Positions 38,114 through 46,614 of a DNA stretch of 64,000 nt are shown here, piece by piece. The translations under genes were made by a program, and so were the position numbers. The first letter of the stretch is position 1. Each line of letters opens with the position of its first letter. This DNA is from Methylomonas rivi (GTDB lineage: Bacteria > Pseudomonadota > Gammaproteobacteria > Methylococcales > Methylomonadaceae): assembly GCF_024505165.1 (NCBI RefSeq), contig NZ_JANIBK010000001.1, forward strand, positions 62,001 through 126,000. The letters run 5' to 3'. The notes under the pieces were generated by a model, which saw only the letters and a list, made by a program, of their open reading frames with translations, searched no databases and was not told the origin of the DNA.

Positions 38114-39322
38114 ATGGTTCAATTCGACAACAAATTCATAGGGCTTGCGCCTTTTTTACGGATGAGCATTAACGGGGACGACTTAAGGTCTACCTGCATG
38201 GACTTGCTCGCTAAAGCCGCCGATAACCCTGAAAACTCGAATTTGTGGATGAACCTTGCCACGGCCATGTTATGTATCGAACAGCGCGATATCGGCCTGT
38301 CAATTCAGTCTCAGGCGCTGGAAATGAGCAGGATATACCATCTTGCCACATCCTCTCAGCCGGCCAAGTTGAGCCTGTTGATGCTGATGGCGCCCGGCGA
38401 TCTGGCCGCTAATACGCCGCTCGACTGCTTATTGGAAAACACCGATATAGATTTGACTTATTATTACCTCTCATCCGGCGATCCTTTGGCCGAACCGATT
38501 CCCGAGCATGATGTACTGATGGTTGCCTTTAGCGAACTGGAAGAAAACGATCTTCTGATCGAGACGTTAGCCCAAAAACTAAAAGACTGGCCGCAGCCTG
38601 TCATCAATGCACCGCTATGCATCCCAAGCACCAGACGCGATAACGCCAGCCGACTTCTGCAAAATATTCCCGGCCTTTTCATCCCCACGACATTTAGAAT
38701 ATCCCGCGCCGACCTCAAATCGGTTGCAAATGCTGAGCTACCTCTTTCCGAATTGATCGCAAACCATGATTTTCCCATAATCCTGCGGCCTCTCGATTCT
38801 CACGCCGGGCGCGATCTTGTCAAAATCGAAAATACAGCTGAAATTGCGGAATATCTTTCCCGAGTTGAAGATGCAACCTTCTTCTTGTCAAAATTTATCG
38901 ACTACAGCGGCCAAGACGGCCAATTCAGGAAATTCAGAATCGCGATTATCGACGGAACCCCCTTTGCTTGCCATATGGCCATTTCGTCGCACTGGATGAT
39001 TCACTACGTGAATGCGGGCATGTACGAAGATGCCGCCAAGCGCAACGAAGAACGGTTGTTTATGGAAAACTTCGATAACTTCGTTCGGCGCCACGCGACA
39101 GCCTTAAATGAAGTTCATCGGCGCACCGGGCTGGATTATCTCTGTATCGATTGCGCGGAAACAGCCGCCGGCGAGCTGCTGATTTTCGAAATCGACCACG
39201 CCATGATCGTGCATGCCATGGATAATGAAGAGCTTTTCCCCCATAAACGCTTTCATATGGAAAAGGTGTCGTCGGCATTTCGAGATTATTTACTCCGCCT
39301 CGCTGCCAGAGAAATCGCTTAA
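38114..39322 (+). CDS. TPR plus ATP-grasp ligase-like protein
   Basis: A 402-aa protein. Residues 20-90 form TPR-like helices ('MDLLAKAADNPENSNLWMNLATAMLC'); the rest is a RimK/glutathione-synthetase-like ATP-grasp fold: 'FPIILRPLDSHAGRDLVKIE' for the nucleotide, 'FRKFRIAIIDGTPFACHMAISSHWMIH', and the metal-binding end 'DYLCIDCAETAAGELLIFEID'. ATP-grasp enzymes join a carboxylate to an amine or thiol; the substrate here is unknown. It is followed 32 bp later by serC on the same strand, an island inside a minus-strand flagellar region. A start at the Met of 'MSINGDD' (38162) is also possible. Confidence 0.75.
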   Translation: MVQFDNKFIGLAPFLRMSINGDDLRSTCMDLLAKAADNPENSNLWMNLATAMLCIEQRDIGLSIQSQALEMSRIYHLATSSQPAKLSLLMLMAPGDLAANTPLDCLLENTDIDLTYYYLSSGDPLAEPIPEHDVLMVAFSELEENDLLIETLAQKLKDWPQPVINAPLCIPSTRRDNASRLLQNIPGLFIPTTFRISRADLKSVANAELPLSELIANHDFPIILRPLDSHAGRDLVKIENTAEIAEYLSRVEDATFFLSKFIDYSGQDGQFRKFRIAIIDGTPFACHMAISSHWMIHYVNAGMYEDAAKRNEERLFMENFDNFVRRHATALNEVHRRTGLDYLCIDCAETAAGELLIFEIDHAMIVHAMDNEELFPHKRFHMEKVSSAFRDYLLRLAAREIA

Positions 39323-39354
39323 TTTAAAGCCATAATGGAATCAAACCCTGCGCA

Positions 39355-40467
39355 ATGAATTTACAAAATAGTCTGAATTTTTCCGGCGGGCCAGGCGCCC
39401 TGCCTGAAAATGTACTGTTACAGCTAAGCGAAGAAATCATGAAAGTGCCTGGCCTGGGCATTTCGATCCTGGGGATTAGCCATCGTTCCGAGTGGTTTGC
39501 GGAGGTCATATCCGAACTTGAAGGCAACATTCGAACACTGCTTGACTTGAGCGATAATTACCATGTCCTTTTCCTGCAAGGGGGAGCGACGCAACAATTT
39601 TCCATGGTACCGATGACGCTCTTGCGAGGGAAATCGGCGGCGGCCGAGTACATACAAACGGGATATTGGAGCAGCAAGGCCATTCCGGAAGCCAAACTTG
39701 AAGGTCCGGTCCGGATTATTTGGAGCGGCGTCGAAACGAATTTTAAACGCTTACCTACCGACGACGAACTCCGTTTTTCCCCGGACGCGCCGTACATGCA
39801 TTACATTTCCAACGAAACTGTGGAAGGGCTGCAATTTCAGCGGGTGCTTGGGCGCGACGATGTCCCCAGGATATGCGACATGTCTTCTGACTTCCTTTCG
39901 AAACCCTACGATTTCGAGCGTTTTTCTCTTATTTATGCGCACGCTCAGAAAAATATCGGCCCATCGGGCATAACCGTCATCGTTGTGCGCGACGATCTGA
40001 TCGAGCATACGCCGCCTGCAAACCTTCCAAGTTTTCTCGACTACAAGATTCAAGCTAAAGCCCACTCGAACTTTAACACACCGCCCGTTTTTGCAATCTA
40101 TGCCGTATTGCTGGTTACACGCTGGCTAATGAACGACATTGGCGGCTTGAAACGCATGGAGCAAATCAACCGGCGAAAAGCGGAACTGCTTTACGGCCAG
40201 ATAGACGAAAGCGGCGGCTTTTACCAAGGCCGCGCGAACACCGCCGACCGCTCTCTAATGAATGTTGTATTCAATCTTCCTACAACCGAACTTGAAAGGC
40301 GCTTTATAGATGCTGCGCAGTCGGCGGGATTTTCCGGACTGGCCGGCCATAGAGCCATTGGCGGCCTGCGCGCCTCGATCTACAACGCCGTCACTATAAA
40401 AGCCGTTGAAGAATTAGCCAACTTTATGGAGAGTTTTCAACGAAAGTTTCATGGCGCTGGCGGCTAG
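39355..40467 (+). CDS. serC: Phosphoserine aminotransferase SerC
   Basis: A 370-aa class-V PLP aminotransferase that converts 3-phosphohydroxypyruvate and glutamate to phosphoserine. It begins in the family way ('NFSGGPGALPENVL'), has 'LFLQGGATQQFSMVPM' for PLP phosphate, the PLP lysine in 'YAHAQKNIGPSG', and the C-terminal 'GHRAIGGLRASIYNA'. The usual partner genes (pheA, aroA) are absent; it pairs instead with a TPR/ATP-grasp gene. Whether it is the housekeeping copy or a specialised paralogue cannot be told from the window. Confidence 0.9.
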   Translation: MNLQNSLNFSGGPGALPENVLLQLSEEIMKVPGLGISILGISHRSEWFAEVISELEGNIRTLLDLSDNYHVLFLQGGATQQFSMVPMTLLRGKSAAAEYIQTGYWSSKAIPEAKLEGPVRIIWSGVETNFKRLPTDDELRFSPDAPYMHYISNETVEGLQFQRVLGRDDVPRICDMSSDFLSKPYDFERFSLIYAHAQKNIGPSGITVIVVRDDLIEHTPPANLPSFLDYKIQAKAHSNFNTPPVFAIYAVLLVTRWLMNDIGGLKRMEQINRRKAELLYGQIDESGGFYQGRANTADRSLMNVVFNLPTTELERRFIDAAQSAGFSGLAGHRAIGGLRASIYNAVTIKAVEELANFMESFQRKFHGAGG

Positions 40468-40529
40468 GCAAAAATCGAATATCTTCAGATTTTGATCGCC
40501 ATTTTTGAATCGGACTTTACTAAATGCGC

Positions 40530-40874
40530 TTAATTATTTGACGCGTAGGTTCGCACCGCCCGACGCCCTCTATCAAGAGACAATTGCTGTTGGGCAATAA
40601 TATTTTTCTGCTCTTCGACGCGCGCCTGAATATGCACATCCTGCTGCAAAATCGATTCGGCCAGTTGTTTAAGAAACGTCCTGTATTGTTCCGAAACTGC
40701 CGGAGAAAATAACCGGACCAGATAGGCATGCCTGGCCTCCATAACAACCGCCAGCATTTTCCAGGCGGAATGCTTTATACACGATTCTATTTTTTCAGCA
40801 TAGGTCTCCACTATGGCATTCTGCAATCCAATCCAATCCGGATCGACCTCGCTTGAATGTTCAGGCGATAGCAT
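40530..40874 (-). CDS. FliT-like flagellar chaperone
   Basis: A 114-aa, mostly helical protein starting 'MLSPEHSSEVDPDWIG', overlapping the end of fliS by 14 bp. The C-terminal part 'QQDVHIQARVEEQKNIIAQQQLSLDRGRRAVRTY' matches the style of FliT-type chaperones that follow fliS in many gammaproteobacteria. FliT binds the filament cap FliD before export. Identity rests mainly on position, size and the tail. The longer open frame (to 40964) is a shadow of fliS. Confidence 0.65.
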   Translation of the reverse strand: MLSPEHSSEVDPDWIGLQNAIVETYAEKIESCIKHSAWKMLAVVMEARHAYLVRLFSPAVSEQYRTFLKQLAESILQQDVHIQARVEEQKNIIAQQQLSLDRGRRAVRTYASNN

Positions 40875-41247
40875 CCCAGGCTTCCTTGATATCCCGCATG
40901 AGTGCCGCGACCTCATCCAGCTTGGCTTCGCTATTCTCATAACTGGCCTGCAGCAACTGGGCATTAATATAACCGTATAATTGATGTAGATTGACGGCCA
41001 AATCGCCGCCTTGCTCCAAATCCAAGGCCTCGTTCAATCCGCCAATAATACCAATGGCCCTGGAAATAAAAACGCTCTTGCCTTCCAGATCGCCATGCGC
41101 CATGGCGCCTTTTGCCGAATTGACTCTGGCAAGAAACCCTTCCATCAGCATTTGAATAAGCCGATGCGGCGAGTCCTCGCCCATCCCGCCAACATTATGC
41201 ACCTCGGTGTAATGTTGAGCCCGGTTTTTATAAGCGGCAGAATACAT
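40861..41247 (-). CDS. fliS: Flagellin export chaperone FliS
   Basis: A 128-aa helical chaperone that binds the flagellin C-terminus in the cytoplasm and stops premature assembly. 'SPHRLIQMLMEGFLARVNSAKGAM' and 'AIGIIGGLNEALDLEQGGDLAVNLHQLYGYINAQLL' are FliS hallmarks. It follows fliD by 17 bp in the usual order, with ribosome site 'agagg'. Confidence 0.95.
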   Translation of the reverse strand: MYSAAYKNRAQHYTEVHNVGGMGEDSPHRLIQMLMEGFLARVNSAKGAMAHGDLEGKSVFISRAIGIIGGLNEALDLEQGGDLAVNLHQLYGYINAQLLQASYENSEAKLDEVAALMRDIKEAWDAIA

Positions 41248-41264
41248 AAGAGGTTCCTCTTAAT

Positions 41265-42680
41265 TTACAAATTACTAATCCAGTTACTTAAAAAAGTGCT
41301 GGTGGTATTTAACGTTCCCACTGTCACATCCATTGCAGTGAATTGTTTCAGTAATATCGCCTGAAAATTCGCTTGCCGTTCTTCAACATCCAGCTTTCGG
41401 TCACTCAAAGCCGATATCTGTTTTTTCAACGAATTCTGGCGAGTATCCAGAGAACCGCCGGACTGTAAAAAGAAATCCAACCGGCTATCCATACGGGTTG
41501 AAATACCATCCTCGGACGAAAACACATCGCTGACCGATCGTATATCGGCATCCAGGGCTTCAGTCAGCGTGGCGCTGTCCAACGACATCACCCCATCCTT
41601 ATCGATGCTGATGCCTATCATCGCCAAGGAGTTGTAACTACCCGACGCGGAAGAAACGGTAGCGGTTGCGGTTTGCCGAATCTGCCCGGTAATCAAACGC
41701 AAGGTAGAATCGCCAAGCAGCGCGCCATTGCCTGTTCCGCTGCCATCGGTCGATCCGCCGAATTTTCCAAGGTTTTTAGTGGTAGTCCTTAATTTATTGT
41801 ACCCGTCCACAAATTCTTGCACGGTTGTTTTGACGGCTTCCTCGTCAAGACTGATTTGCACATCTACTGTCTCGCCGGCATTCGAACCTTGCAGATCGAG
41901 GGTTACGCCGGGTAAGACATCGGAAATGATATTGCTGCTACGCGTAGCAGTTTGTTGGTCGACTTTTATTATGGCGTCTAAAGGGTCGCTTAAGGATTGG
42001 AGGTTTCCAGAAAAGAAACCGGACATACCCGACAAATCGGCATCATTGCCATCGTCATCGCTGCCCGTGACGGTAAAGCCGTTATTAGTACCTACATCTT
42101 TGGCCGTGAATACCAACTTTGAAACGGTTTTGCCGTTATCGGGATCGCTCGGCCCCGTGGAAACATGGTCGACATTAACGATACTGGCCGTGACAAAACT
42201 ATTTCCGGAAGCTTGATTAATAGCATCCCGCAAACCCTCAAGCGTGGTTGTATTGTCGGCCGTCACGCTAAAGGACGACCCGGACGGCGTGTCAAACGTC
42301 AATGTTCCGCTACCGACTAACGCGGAAGAGTTGCTAAATTCCGACACCGCAATCGACTTTTGCGCCTTGGCCAGTTGCACGACTTCAACCGCATATGACC
42401 CCGCAACGGCCCCACTGGCGGCCGTCGCTTTTAAAACCGTCTCATCGGAAGAGCTTGTTTTGAAGGTTTTAAAAAGATTGCCATCCTTAAGTTTAGCCAC
42501 AATGTTACTAAAATCGGACAACGCACTCTTCAAGGTACCCAGACCGCTGAGCAAGGCGTTAGCGGCACTGGTTTTACGGCTGATGGAATTTAAAGCCGGC
42601 TGAGCTTCGGCACTCGCCAACTGAGTGGCAAGACTCTGAATATCTATACCGGAACCTATCCCAGTTGAAGATACTATCAT
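41265..42680 (-). CDS. fliD: Flagellar filament cap protein FliD
   Basis: A 471-aa cap protein (HAP2) that folds flagellin at the filament tip. The N-terminus 'GIGSGIDIQSLATQLASAEAQP' and the C-terminal coiled coil ('LKKQISALSDRKLDVEERQANFQAILLKQFTAMDVTVGTLNTTSTFL') are typical. The Ser/Thr-rich middle is variable. A strong ribosome site (aggggg) precedes the ATG. Confidence 0.95.
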   Translation of the reverse strand: MIVSSTGIGSGIDIQSLATQLASAEAQPALNSISRKTSAANALLSGLGTLKSALSDFSNIVAKLKDGNLFKTFKTSSSDETVLKATAASGAVAGSYAVEVVQLAKAQKSIAVSEFSNSSALVGSGTLTFDTPSGSSFSVTADNTTTLEGLRDAINQASGNSFVTASIVNVDHVSTGPSDPDNGKTVSKLVFTAKDVGTNNGFTVTGSDDDGNDADLSGMSGFFSGNLQSLSDPLDAIIKVDQQTATRSSNIISDVLPGVTLDLQGSNAGETVDVQISLDEEAVKTTVQEFVDGYNKLRTTTKNLGKFGGSTDGSGTGNGALLGDSTLRLITGQIRQTATATVSSASGSYNSLAMIGISIDKDGVMSLDSATLTEALDADIRSVSDVFSSEDGISTRMDSRLDFFLQSGGSLDTRQNSLKKQISALSDRKLDVEERQANFQAILLKQFTAMDVTVGTLNTTSTFLSNWISNL

Positions 42681-42713
42681 TTTGCCCCCTTACCTTTTCG
42701 GAACGAAACGAAG

Positions 42714-43139
42714 TTAAGCACGGTCCTGGAGCATGGACCCTTGCTGCCCGTCCAGTTCCTGCATGCGCCGTATAAAGTCCAGCGTTTCTTCCGCGGGTAT
42801 TTGCCGGACTACCTCACCGCTTTCGCTATCGACAATTTTAACCACCACTTCTTTCGTAGCATCATCCACTTCAAACTGTAGATTACGCTTCGCTTCCTGA
42901 AATAAACTATTACCTTTATCAACTGCCTGTTTTACAGCACCCAACGTAATATCCGCCTTACTCTTTTCGCTCTGCGCCTCGGCGGAAGACTGCGGATCGG
43001 CTGCAGCCGCCGCCGGCTCTTGCGGCTGAGGTTTTTGGGTTACTCCGGGCGAATTAGCGGGCTGCAACTCTTGCTTGCTGTTTGAATTCACAACAGTCAC
43101 GGGAGATAGCTTCAACACATTTGAAATCTCGCTACTCAT
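42714..43139 (-). CDS. flaG: Flagellar protein FlaG
   Basis: A protein of about 141 aa. The N-terminal 75 residues are low-complexity (Gln/Pro/Ala-rich), and the C-terminal 70 carry the FlaG core 'LQFEVDDATKEVVVKIVDSESGEVVRQIPAEETLDFI'. FlaG affects filament length and is encoded between flagellin and fliD in polar flagellates. The ATG at 43139 has 'aaggtg' upstream; a GTG at 43148 is possible. Confidence 0.92.
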   Translation of the reverse strand: MSSEISNVLKLSPVTVVNSNSKQELQPANSPGVTQKPQPQEPAAAAADPQSSAEAQSEKSKADITLGAVKQAVDKGNSLFQEAKRNLQFEVDDATKEVVVKIVDSESGEVVRQIPAEETLDFIRRMQELDGQQGSMLQDRA

Positions 43140-43162
43140 GACGCTCACCTTATACTGATCAT

Positions 43163-43197
43163 ATAAAAACGGAAGATCACGATACGCGTGACCTTCC
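43163..43197 (-). terminator. Terminator after flagellin 2
   Basis: On the minus strand, ggaaggtcacg and cgtgatcttcc (plus-strand 43171-43181 and 43187-43197) pair over 11 positions with a single G-T-type mismatch and a 5-nt loop, followed by gttttta. It lies 8 bp past the flagellin 2 stop. Incomplete termination would give much more flagellin than cap and chaperone mRNA. Confidence 0.75.
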
Positions 43198-43205
43198 TAT
43201 CTTGA

Positions 43206-44054
43206 CTATCTAAGCAAACTAAGCACGGATTGCGTCGATTGGTTTGCCTGCGCCAACATCGCCGTACCCGCTTGCTGCAATATTTGCGACCGGCTCAAAT
43301 TGGAGGTTTCAACGGCAAAATCGGCATCCAATATTCTTGAACGAGCAGCGCTTTGGTTTTCGATAGAGGATTGTAAATTACCGATTGTGGTTGTAAACCG
43401 ATTTTGCACGGCACCCAATGTAGCACGAAAATCGTCGATTTTAGAAATCGCCGTATCAATAGTATTGATAGCGGACAATACGCCATCCGAAGTAGCAGCG
43501 CTACCTATGGATACCCCGCCCCCCGCGACGGCGCTAATACCGGAAACGCCTTGTAAATCGGAAACGGTAATCGAAATTTGGTTATTGGTGGAAGTCCCCG
43601 CACCCACTTGAAATATCGCGCCGACCAAACTGCCGTTCAGGATCTTTTTACCGTTGAATTCGGTGTTCTCTATGATCCTGTTGATCTCATCGCCGAGCTG
43701 TTTAAATTCGGTTTGCAGCTTTTGCCGGTCGGAATCCGACACCGCGCCTCTGTTGGCCGCTTGCACGCCCAGATCGCGCATCCGTTGCAGGGTCTCGGTA
43801 ATCGAACCCATCGCGCTTTCCGCGGTTTGCGCCATGGAAATACCGTCGTTTGCATTACGCATAGCCACTGTCATACCGCGGATTTGAGAAGTCATTCTGT
43901 CCGCAATCGCCAAACCCGCGGCATCGTCTTTTGCAGAGTTTACCCGCAAGCCCGAAGACAATCTCTCCATCGAGGTTTTTAACGACATATTCGTTCTATC
44001 TAGCATACGTTGGCTATTCAACGATGCAACATTTGTATTGATTACCATTGCCAT
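43206..44054 (-). CDS. fliC: Flagellin 2
   Basis: A 282-aa flagellin very like flagellin 1 in the D0/D1 ends ('VINTNVASLNSQRML', 'SGLRVNSAKDDAAGLAIADRM', 'FNGKKILNGSL', ending 'QANQSTQSVLSLLR'). It differs mostly in the short middle part ('VSGISAVAGGGVSIGSAATSDGVL'), which is rich in Ser/Thr and Gly. The ATG at 44054 has 'ggaggg' upstream; 44069 would be an extended GTG start. A near-consensus sigma-28 promoter lies 90 bp upstream and a terminator directly downstream. Confidence 0.97.
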   Translation of the reverse strand: MAMVINTNVASLNSQRMLDRTNMSLKTSMERLSSGLRVNSAKDDAAGLAIADRMTSQIRGMTVAMRNANDGISMAQTAESAMGSITETLQRMRDLGVQAANRGAVSDSDRQKLQTEFKQLGDEINRIIENTEFNGKKILNGSLVGAIFQVGAGTSTNNQISITVSDLQGVSGISAVAGGGVSIGSAATSDGVLSAINTIDTAISKIDDFRATLGAVQNRFTTTIGNLQSSIENQSAARSRILDADFAVETSNLSRSQILQQAGTAMLAQANQSTQSVLSLLR

Positions 44055-44143
44055 GATGTCACCCTCCACGCTGTTTCAGACTTACAACATTCGAAACAGT
44101 GCATTTCTTGATTGATTAAAAGAAGTTTTTTAACTCAACCTAT

Positions 44144-44170
44144 TTATCGTCTGCGGCAGGGAATACTTTA
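44144..44170 (-). promoter_or_regulatory. Sigma-28 (FliA) promoter of flagellin 2
   Basis: On the minus strand TAAAGTAT (44163-44170) and GACGATAA (44144-44151) are separated by exactly 11 bp. The flagellar sigma-28 consensus is TAAAGTTT-N11-GCCGATAA, so only two positions differ. It is about 90 bp ahead of the flagellin start, giving a long 5' leader. Confidence 0.85.
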
Positions 44171-44310
44171 AAATTTTTTTAATCCCTCCTGGCCGCCTAA
44201 AACCCAGCCCAAACCGAAAACAAAAAAATCATTGAAAACAAGCGATTAAAAAATAACGACCCACGGCCTTTAGCGGGCATCGCGGCTTTCGGATTGCTTT
44301 ACGGACAACA

Positions 44311-45354
44311 TTATTCGAAAAGGTCCCATGTTAAAGGTGTGCCCTTCTTCACAGTTTTAGCCACCTTACGCCCCAAAAGCAATTCATAAAACTTTGGCGC
44401 CAGCCCATGTCCGGGACGGATACGCCGCAAATTTAAAGGCGTAAGCACATCTCCCGCAGCCAAGTCTTCGGCAATATAAAGCGATCGCCGACGTAATCTG
44501 GCCTTTTCTTCCGCCGCCGTAGGCCCGTATTTGATGCAGCCCAAAGCCTGCCAGGCGCGCTCGGTTTCTGCAACCAAACCGGCAAATTCATTCGGCTCCA
44601 GCGAAAAAGCCGCATCAACGCCTCCCTCGGCCCGGTCAAGCGTGAAATGTTTTTCGATCACGCTGGCGCCAAAAGCCACCGCCGCCACCGCCGCGCCGAT
44701 TCCCAGGGTATGGTCGGACAGGCCGACTTCGCAGCCGAACAATTCCCGCATATGGGCAATGGTGCGCAAATTGGTATTTTCCGGGGAAGCCGGATACGTG
44801 CTGGTGCATTTGAACAAAACCAGATCTTTGCACCCCGCCGCGCGGGCTGTATCGACAGCATCGGCAATTTCGGCGATTGAGGCCATGCCGGTCGAGATTA
44901 ACAGCGGCTTTCCGGTGCCGGCCGCCTTGCGAATTAACGGCAAATCGACGCATTCGAAAGAGGCAATCTTGTAGCAAGGTACATTTAACGTCTCCAGAAA
45001 ATCCACCGCCGTTTCATCGAAAGGCGAACTAAAGCAGTGCAGACCGCGTTCCCTGGCCCGGGCCATGATGGGCGCGTGCCACTCCCAAGGGGTATAAGCT
45101 TGTTGATACAGCGCATGCAACGCTTGCCCCTTCCACAGAGAGTTTGCATCGCCGATCACGAATTCCCCCTCCGTTACATCCAGCGTCATGGTATCGGCCG
45201 TATAGGTCTGCAGCTTAATCGCATGCGCGCCGGCATTGGCCGCCGCATCGACGATGGCCAATGCCCGCTCGAGCGATTGGTTGTGATTGCCGGACATTTC
45301 GGCAATCATGAACGGCGGCTGATCTTTACCTATGCGTTGATTGGAAATTTGCAT
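44311..45354 (-). CDS. pseI: Pseudaminic acid synthase PseI
   Basis: A 347-aa NeuB-family enzyme that condenses phosphoenolpyruvate with 2,4-diamino-2,4,6-trideoxy-L-altrose derivatives to form the nonulosonic acid. The TIM barrel shows 'MIAEMSGNHNQSLERALAIVDAAANAGAHAIKLQTYT', 'SFECVDLPLIR', 'STGMAS', 'CTSTYPA', 'GLSDHTLG' and 'IEKHFTLDR'. A C-terminal SAF (antifreeze-like) domain follows ('RRSLYIAEDLAAGDVLT', 'GHGLAPKF'). 'MSGNHN' and 'DHTLG' fit PseI better than NeuB. Last gene of the Pse operon. Confidence 0.92.
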   Translation of the reverse strand: MQISNQRIGKDQPPFMIAEMSGNHNQSLERALAIVDAAANAGAHAIKLQTYTADTMTLDVTEGEFVIGDANSLWKGQALHALYQQAYTPWEWHAPIMARARERGLHCFSSPFDETAVDFLETLNVPCYKIASFECVDLPLIRKAAGTGKPLLISTGMASIAEIADAVDTARAAGCKDLVLFKCTSTYPASPENTNLRTIAHMRELFGCEVGLSDHTLGIGAAVAAVAFGASVIEKHFTLDRAEGGVDAAFSLEPNEFAGLVAETERAWQALGCIKYGPTAAEEKARLRRRSLYIAEDLAAGDVLTPLNLRRIRPGHGLAPKFYELLLGRKVAKTVKKGTPLTWDLFE

Positions 45355-45396
45355 TCACGGTCCGGAAGAGTGTATTAAAAACGTGTTTTGACCCGC

Positions 45397-46614
45397 TTAA
45401 GCGTCAACAAAGCCAATGTTTATTTTCGACATGGCAAGACGGCTATTATTACGCGCCTCGTCCCTATCCTTGCCCTTGGCGATTATCGCGCCGAATCGGG
45501 CCGCGGAACTATGCAGGGAAGGCAGCATCCGCCCGGCCTCGGCATGGATGTCCACGGACAATATTCCGTTCGCGCTTTTTGCGTCATCTATGCCCTCGAT
45601 CTCAACGACCGGCCTGTCCGTGACAGGATAATCCAGCTCGGTCATAAATCGCACCGATAAAGCAGGGACCGGCTCTATCGCGGCATGGTCGGCCAGCGAA
45701 AACGCGCAGCCCATGGCAAGCTGAATCGCCACATCTATCATATCGATGCCAGACCGATACAAGCCCACTTCCCGCATAAAACCGCCCGGAATTCTGGCGG
45801 CAATTTCGATGACTTGCGGGCCATCCTCGCCGACCACCACCTGGGGATAGGCAATGCCGTTTTCCAGGCCGATCGCCCGAATCGCCAAAACCGACGCGGC
45901 CTCGACCGCACCGGCTTGCTCGGCCGATATGTCGGGCGGGAACACATGCTCTACCGCGATACCGAAGTGCGGCGAAGCCGCCGTAATCCGGTTCGATAAA
46001 GACAAAATCGTGACCTGCCCCGTCACGACAGCGGCAGTGACATTGATTTCCGGCCCCGCATAAAACGTTTCGACGATGGCGTGACCGTCCGTTGAATATT
46101 TGATCGCCTCATCGAAGCACTGGCACAGCGACGGCCAATCGACTACTTTTTCAACGCCACGCTGGCCGGACGAATTGCTGGGCTTGATCACCAGCGGATA
46201 GCCGTATTGGTTGGCGAATTTTTCAGCCTCCGCCAAGGTGTTTACCGGCTCGCTGACCGGGCTGGGCACGGCAAACGCTTTAAATGCCGCGCGCATGGCG
46301 TTTTTATTGGTGGCTTTCAACGCCGTGTCTTCCGACATCCCCGGCAGCCCCAACATGCGAGCTATTTTGGCCACAATGGGCACGGCCACCTCGGAACCCA
46401 GCGTCATAATGCCGTCTATTTGGTATTGCTTGGCAACCTTTAAATTACCGTCGAAATCGGCCGTACTTACTACTTCGGCGTAATCGGCGTAGGCAAAACC
46501 CGGCGCATGCTTATTAATATCCGTAACCACCGTTTCATACCCCAATTTCCGGGCATTGATAATGGCAGGTACTTGCTCGCGGCCGGCGCCAATGATCATT
46601 AGTTTTCGTTTCAT
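45397..46614 (-). CDS. ATP-grasp carboxylate-amine ligase of the Pse operon
   Basis: A 405-aa ATP-grasp protein. N-terminal Rossmann-like part 'KLMIIGAGREQVPAIINARKLGYETVVTDI'; central ATP-binding 'YPLVIKPSNSSGQRGVEKV' (about residue 140); metal ligands near 'QVIEIAARIPGG' (about residue 270); then a C-terminal closing domain. The architecture is that of PurK/PurT/BacD-like ligases, which activate a carboxylate as acyl phosphate and pass it to an amine. Its start overlaps the ComA-ComB stop by 4 bp (ATGA), so the two are made together. Inference: it couples sulfolactate to the free amino group of a Pse precursor. Confidence 0.85.
   Translation of the reverse strand: MKRKLMIIGAGREQVPAIINARKLGYETVVTDINKHAPGFAYADYAEVVSTADFDGNLKVAKQYQIDGIMTLGSEVAVPIVAKIARMLGLPGMSEDTALKATNKNAMRAAFKAFAVPSPVSEPVNTLAEAEKFANQYGYPLVIKPSNSSGQRGVEKVVDWPSLCQCFDEAIKYSTDGHAIVETFYAGPEINVTAAVVTGQVTILSLSNRITAASPHFGIAVEHVFPPDISAEQAGAVEAASVLAIRAIGLENGIAYPQVVVGEDGPQVIEIAARIPGGFMREVGLYRSGIDMIDVAIQLAMGCAFSLADHAAIEPVPALSVRFMTELDYPVTDRPVVEIEGIDDAKSANGILSVDIHAEAGRMLPSLHSSAARFGAIIAKGKDRDEARNNSRLAMSKINIGFVDA

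Noticed and set aside
40530-40964. 144-aa form of the FliT-like gene
   Set aside because: The first 30 residues are a frame shadow of fliS; the Met overlapping the fliS stop is a better start.
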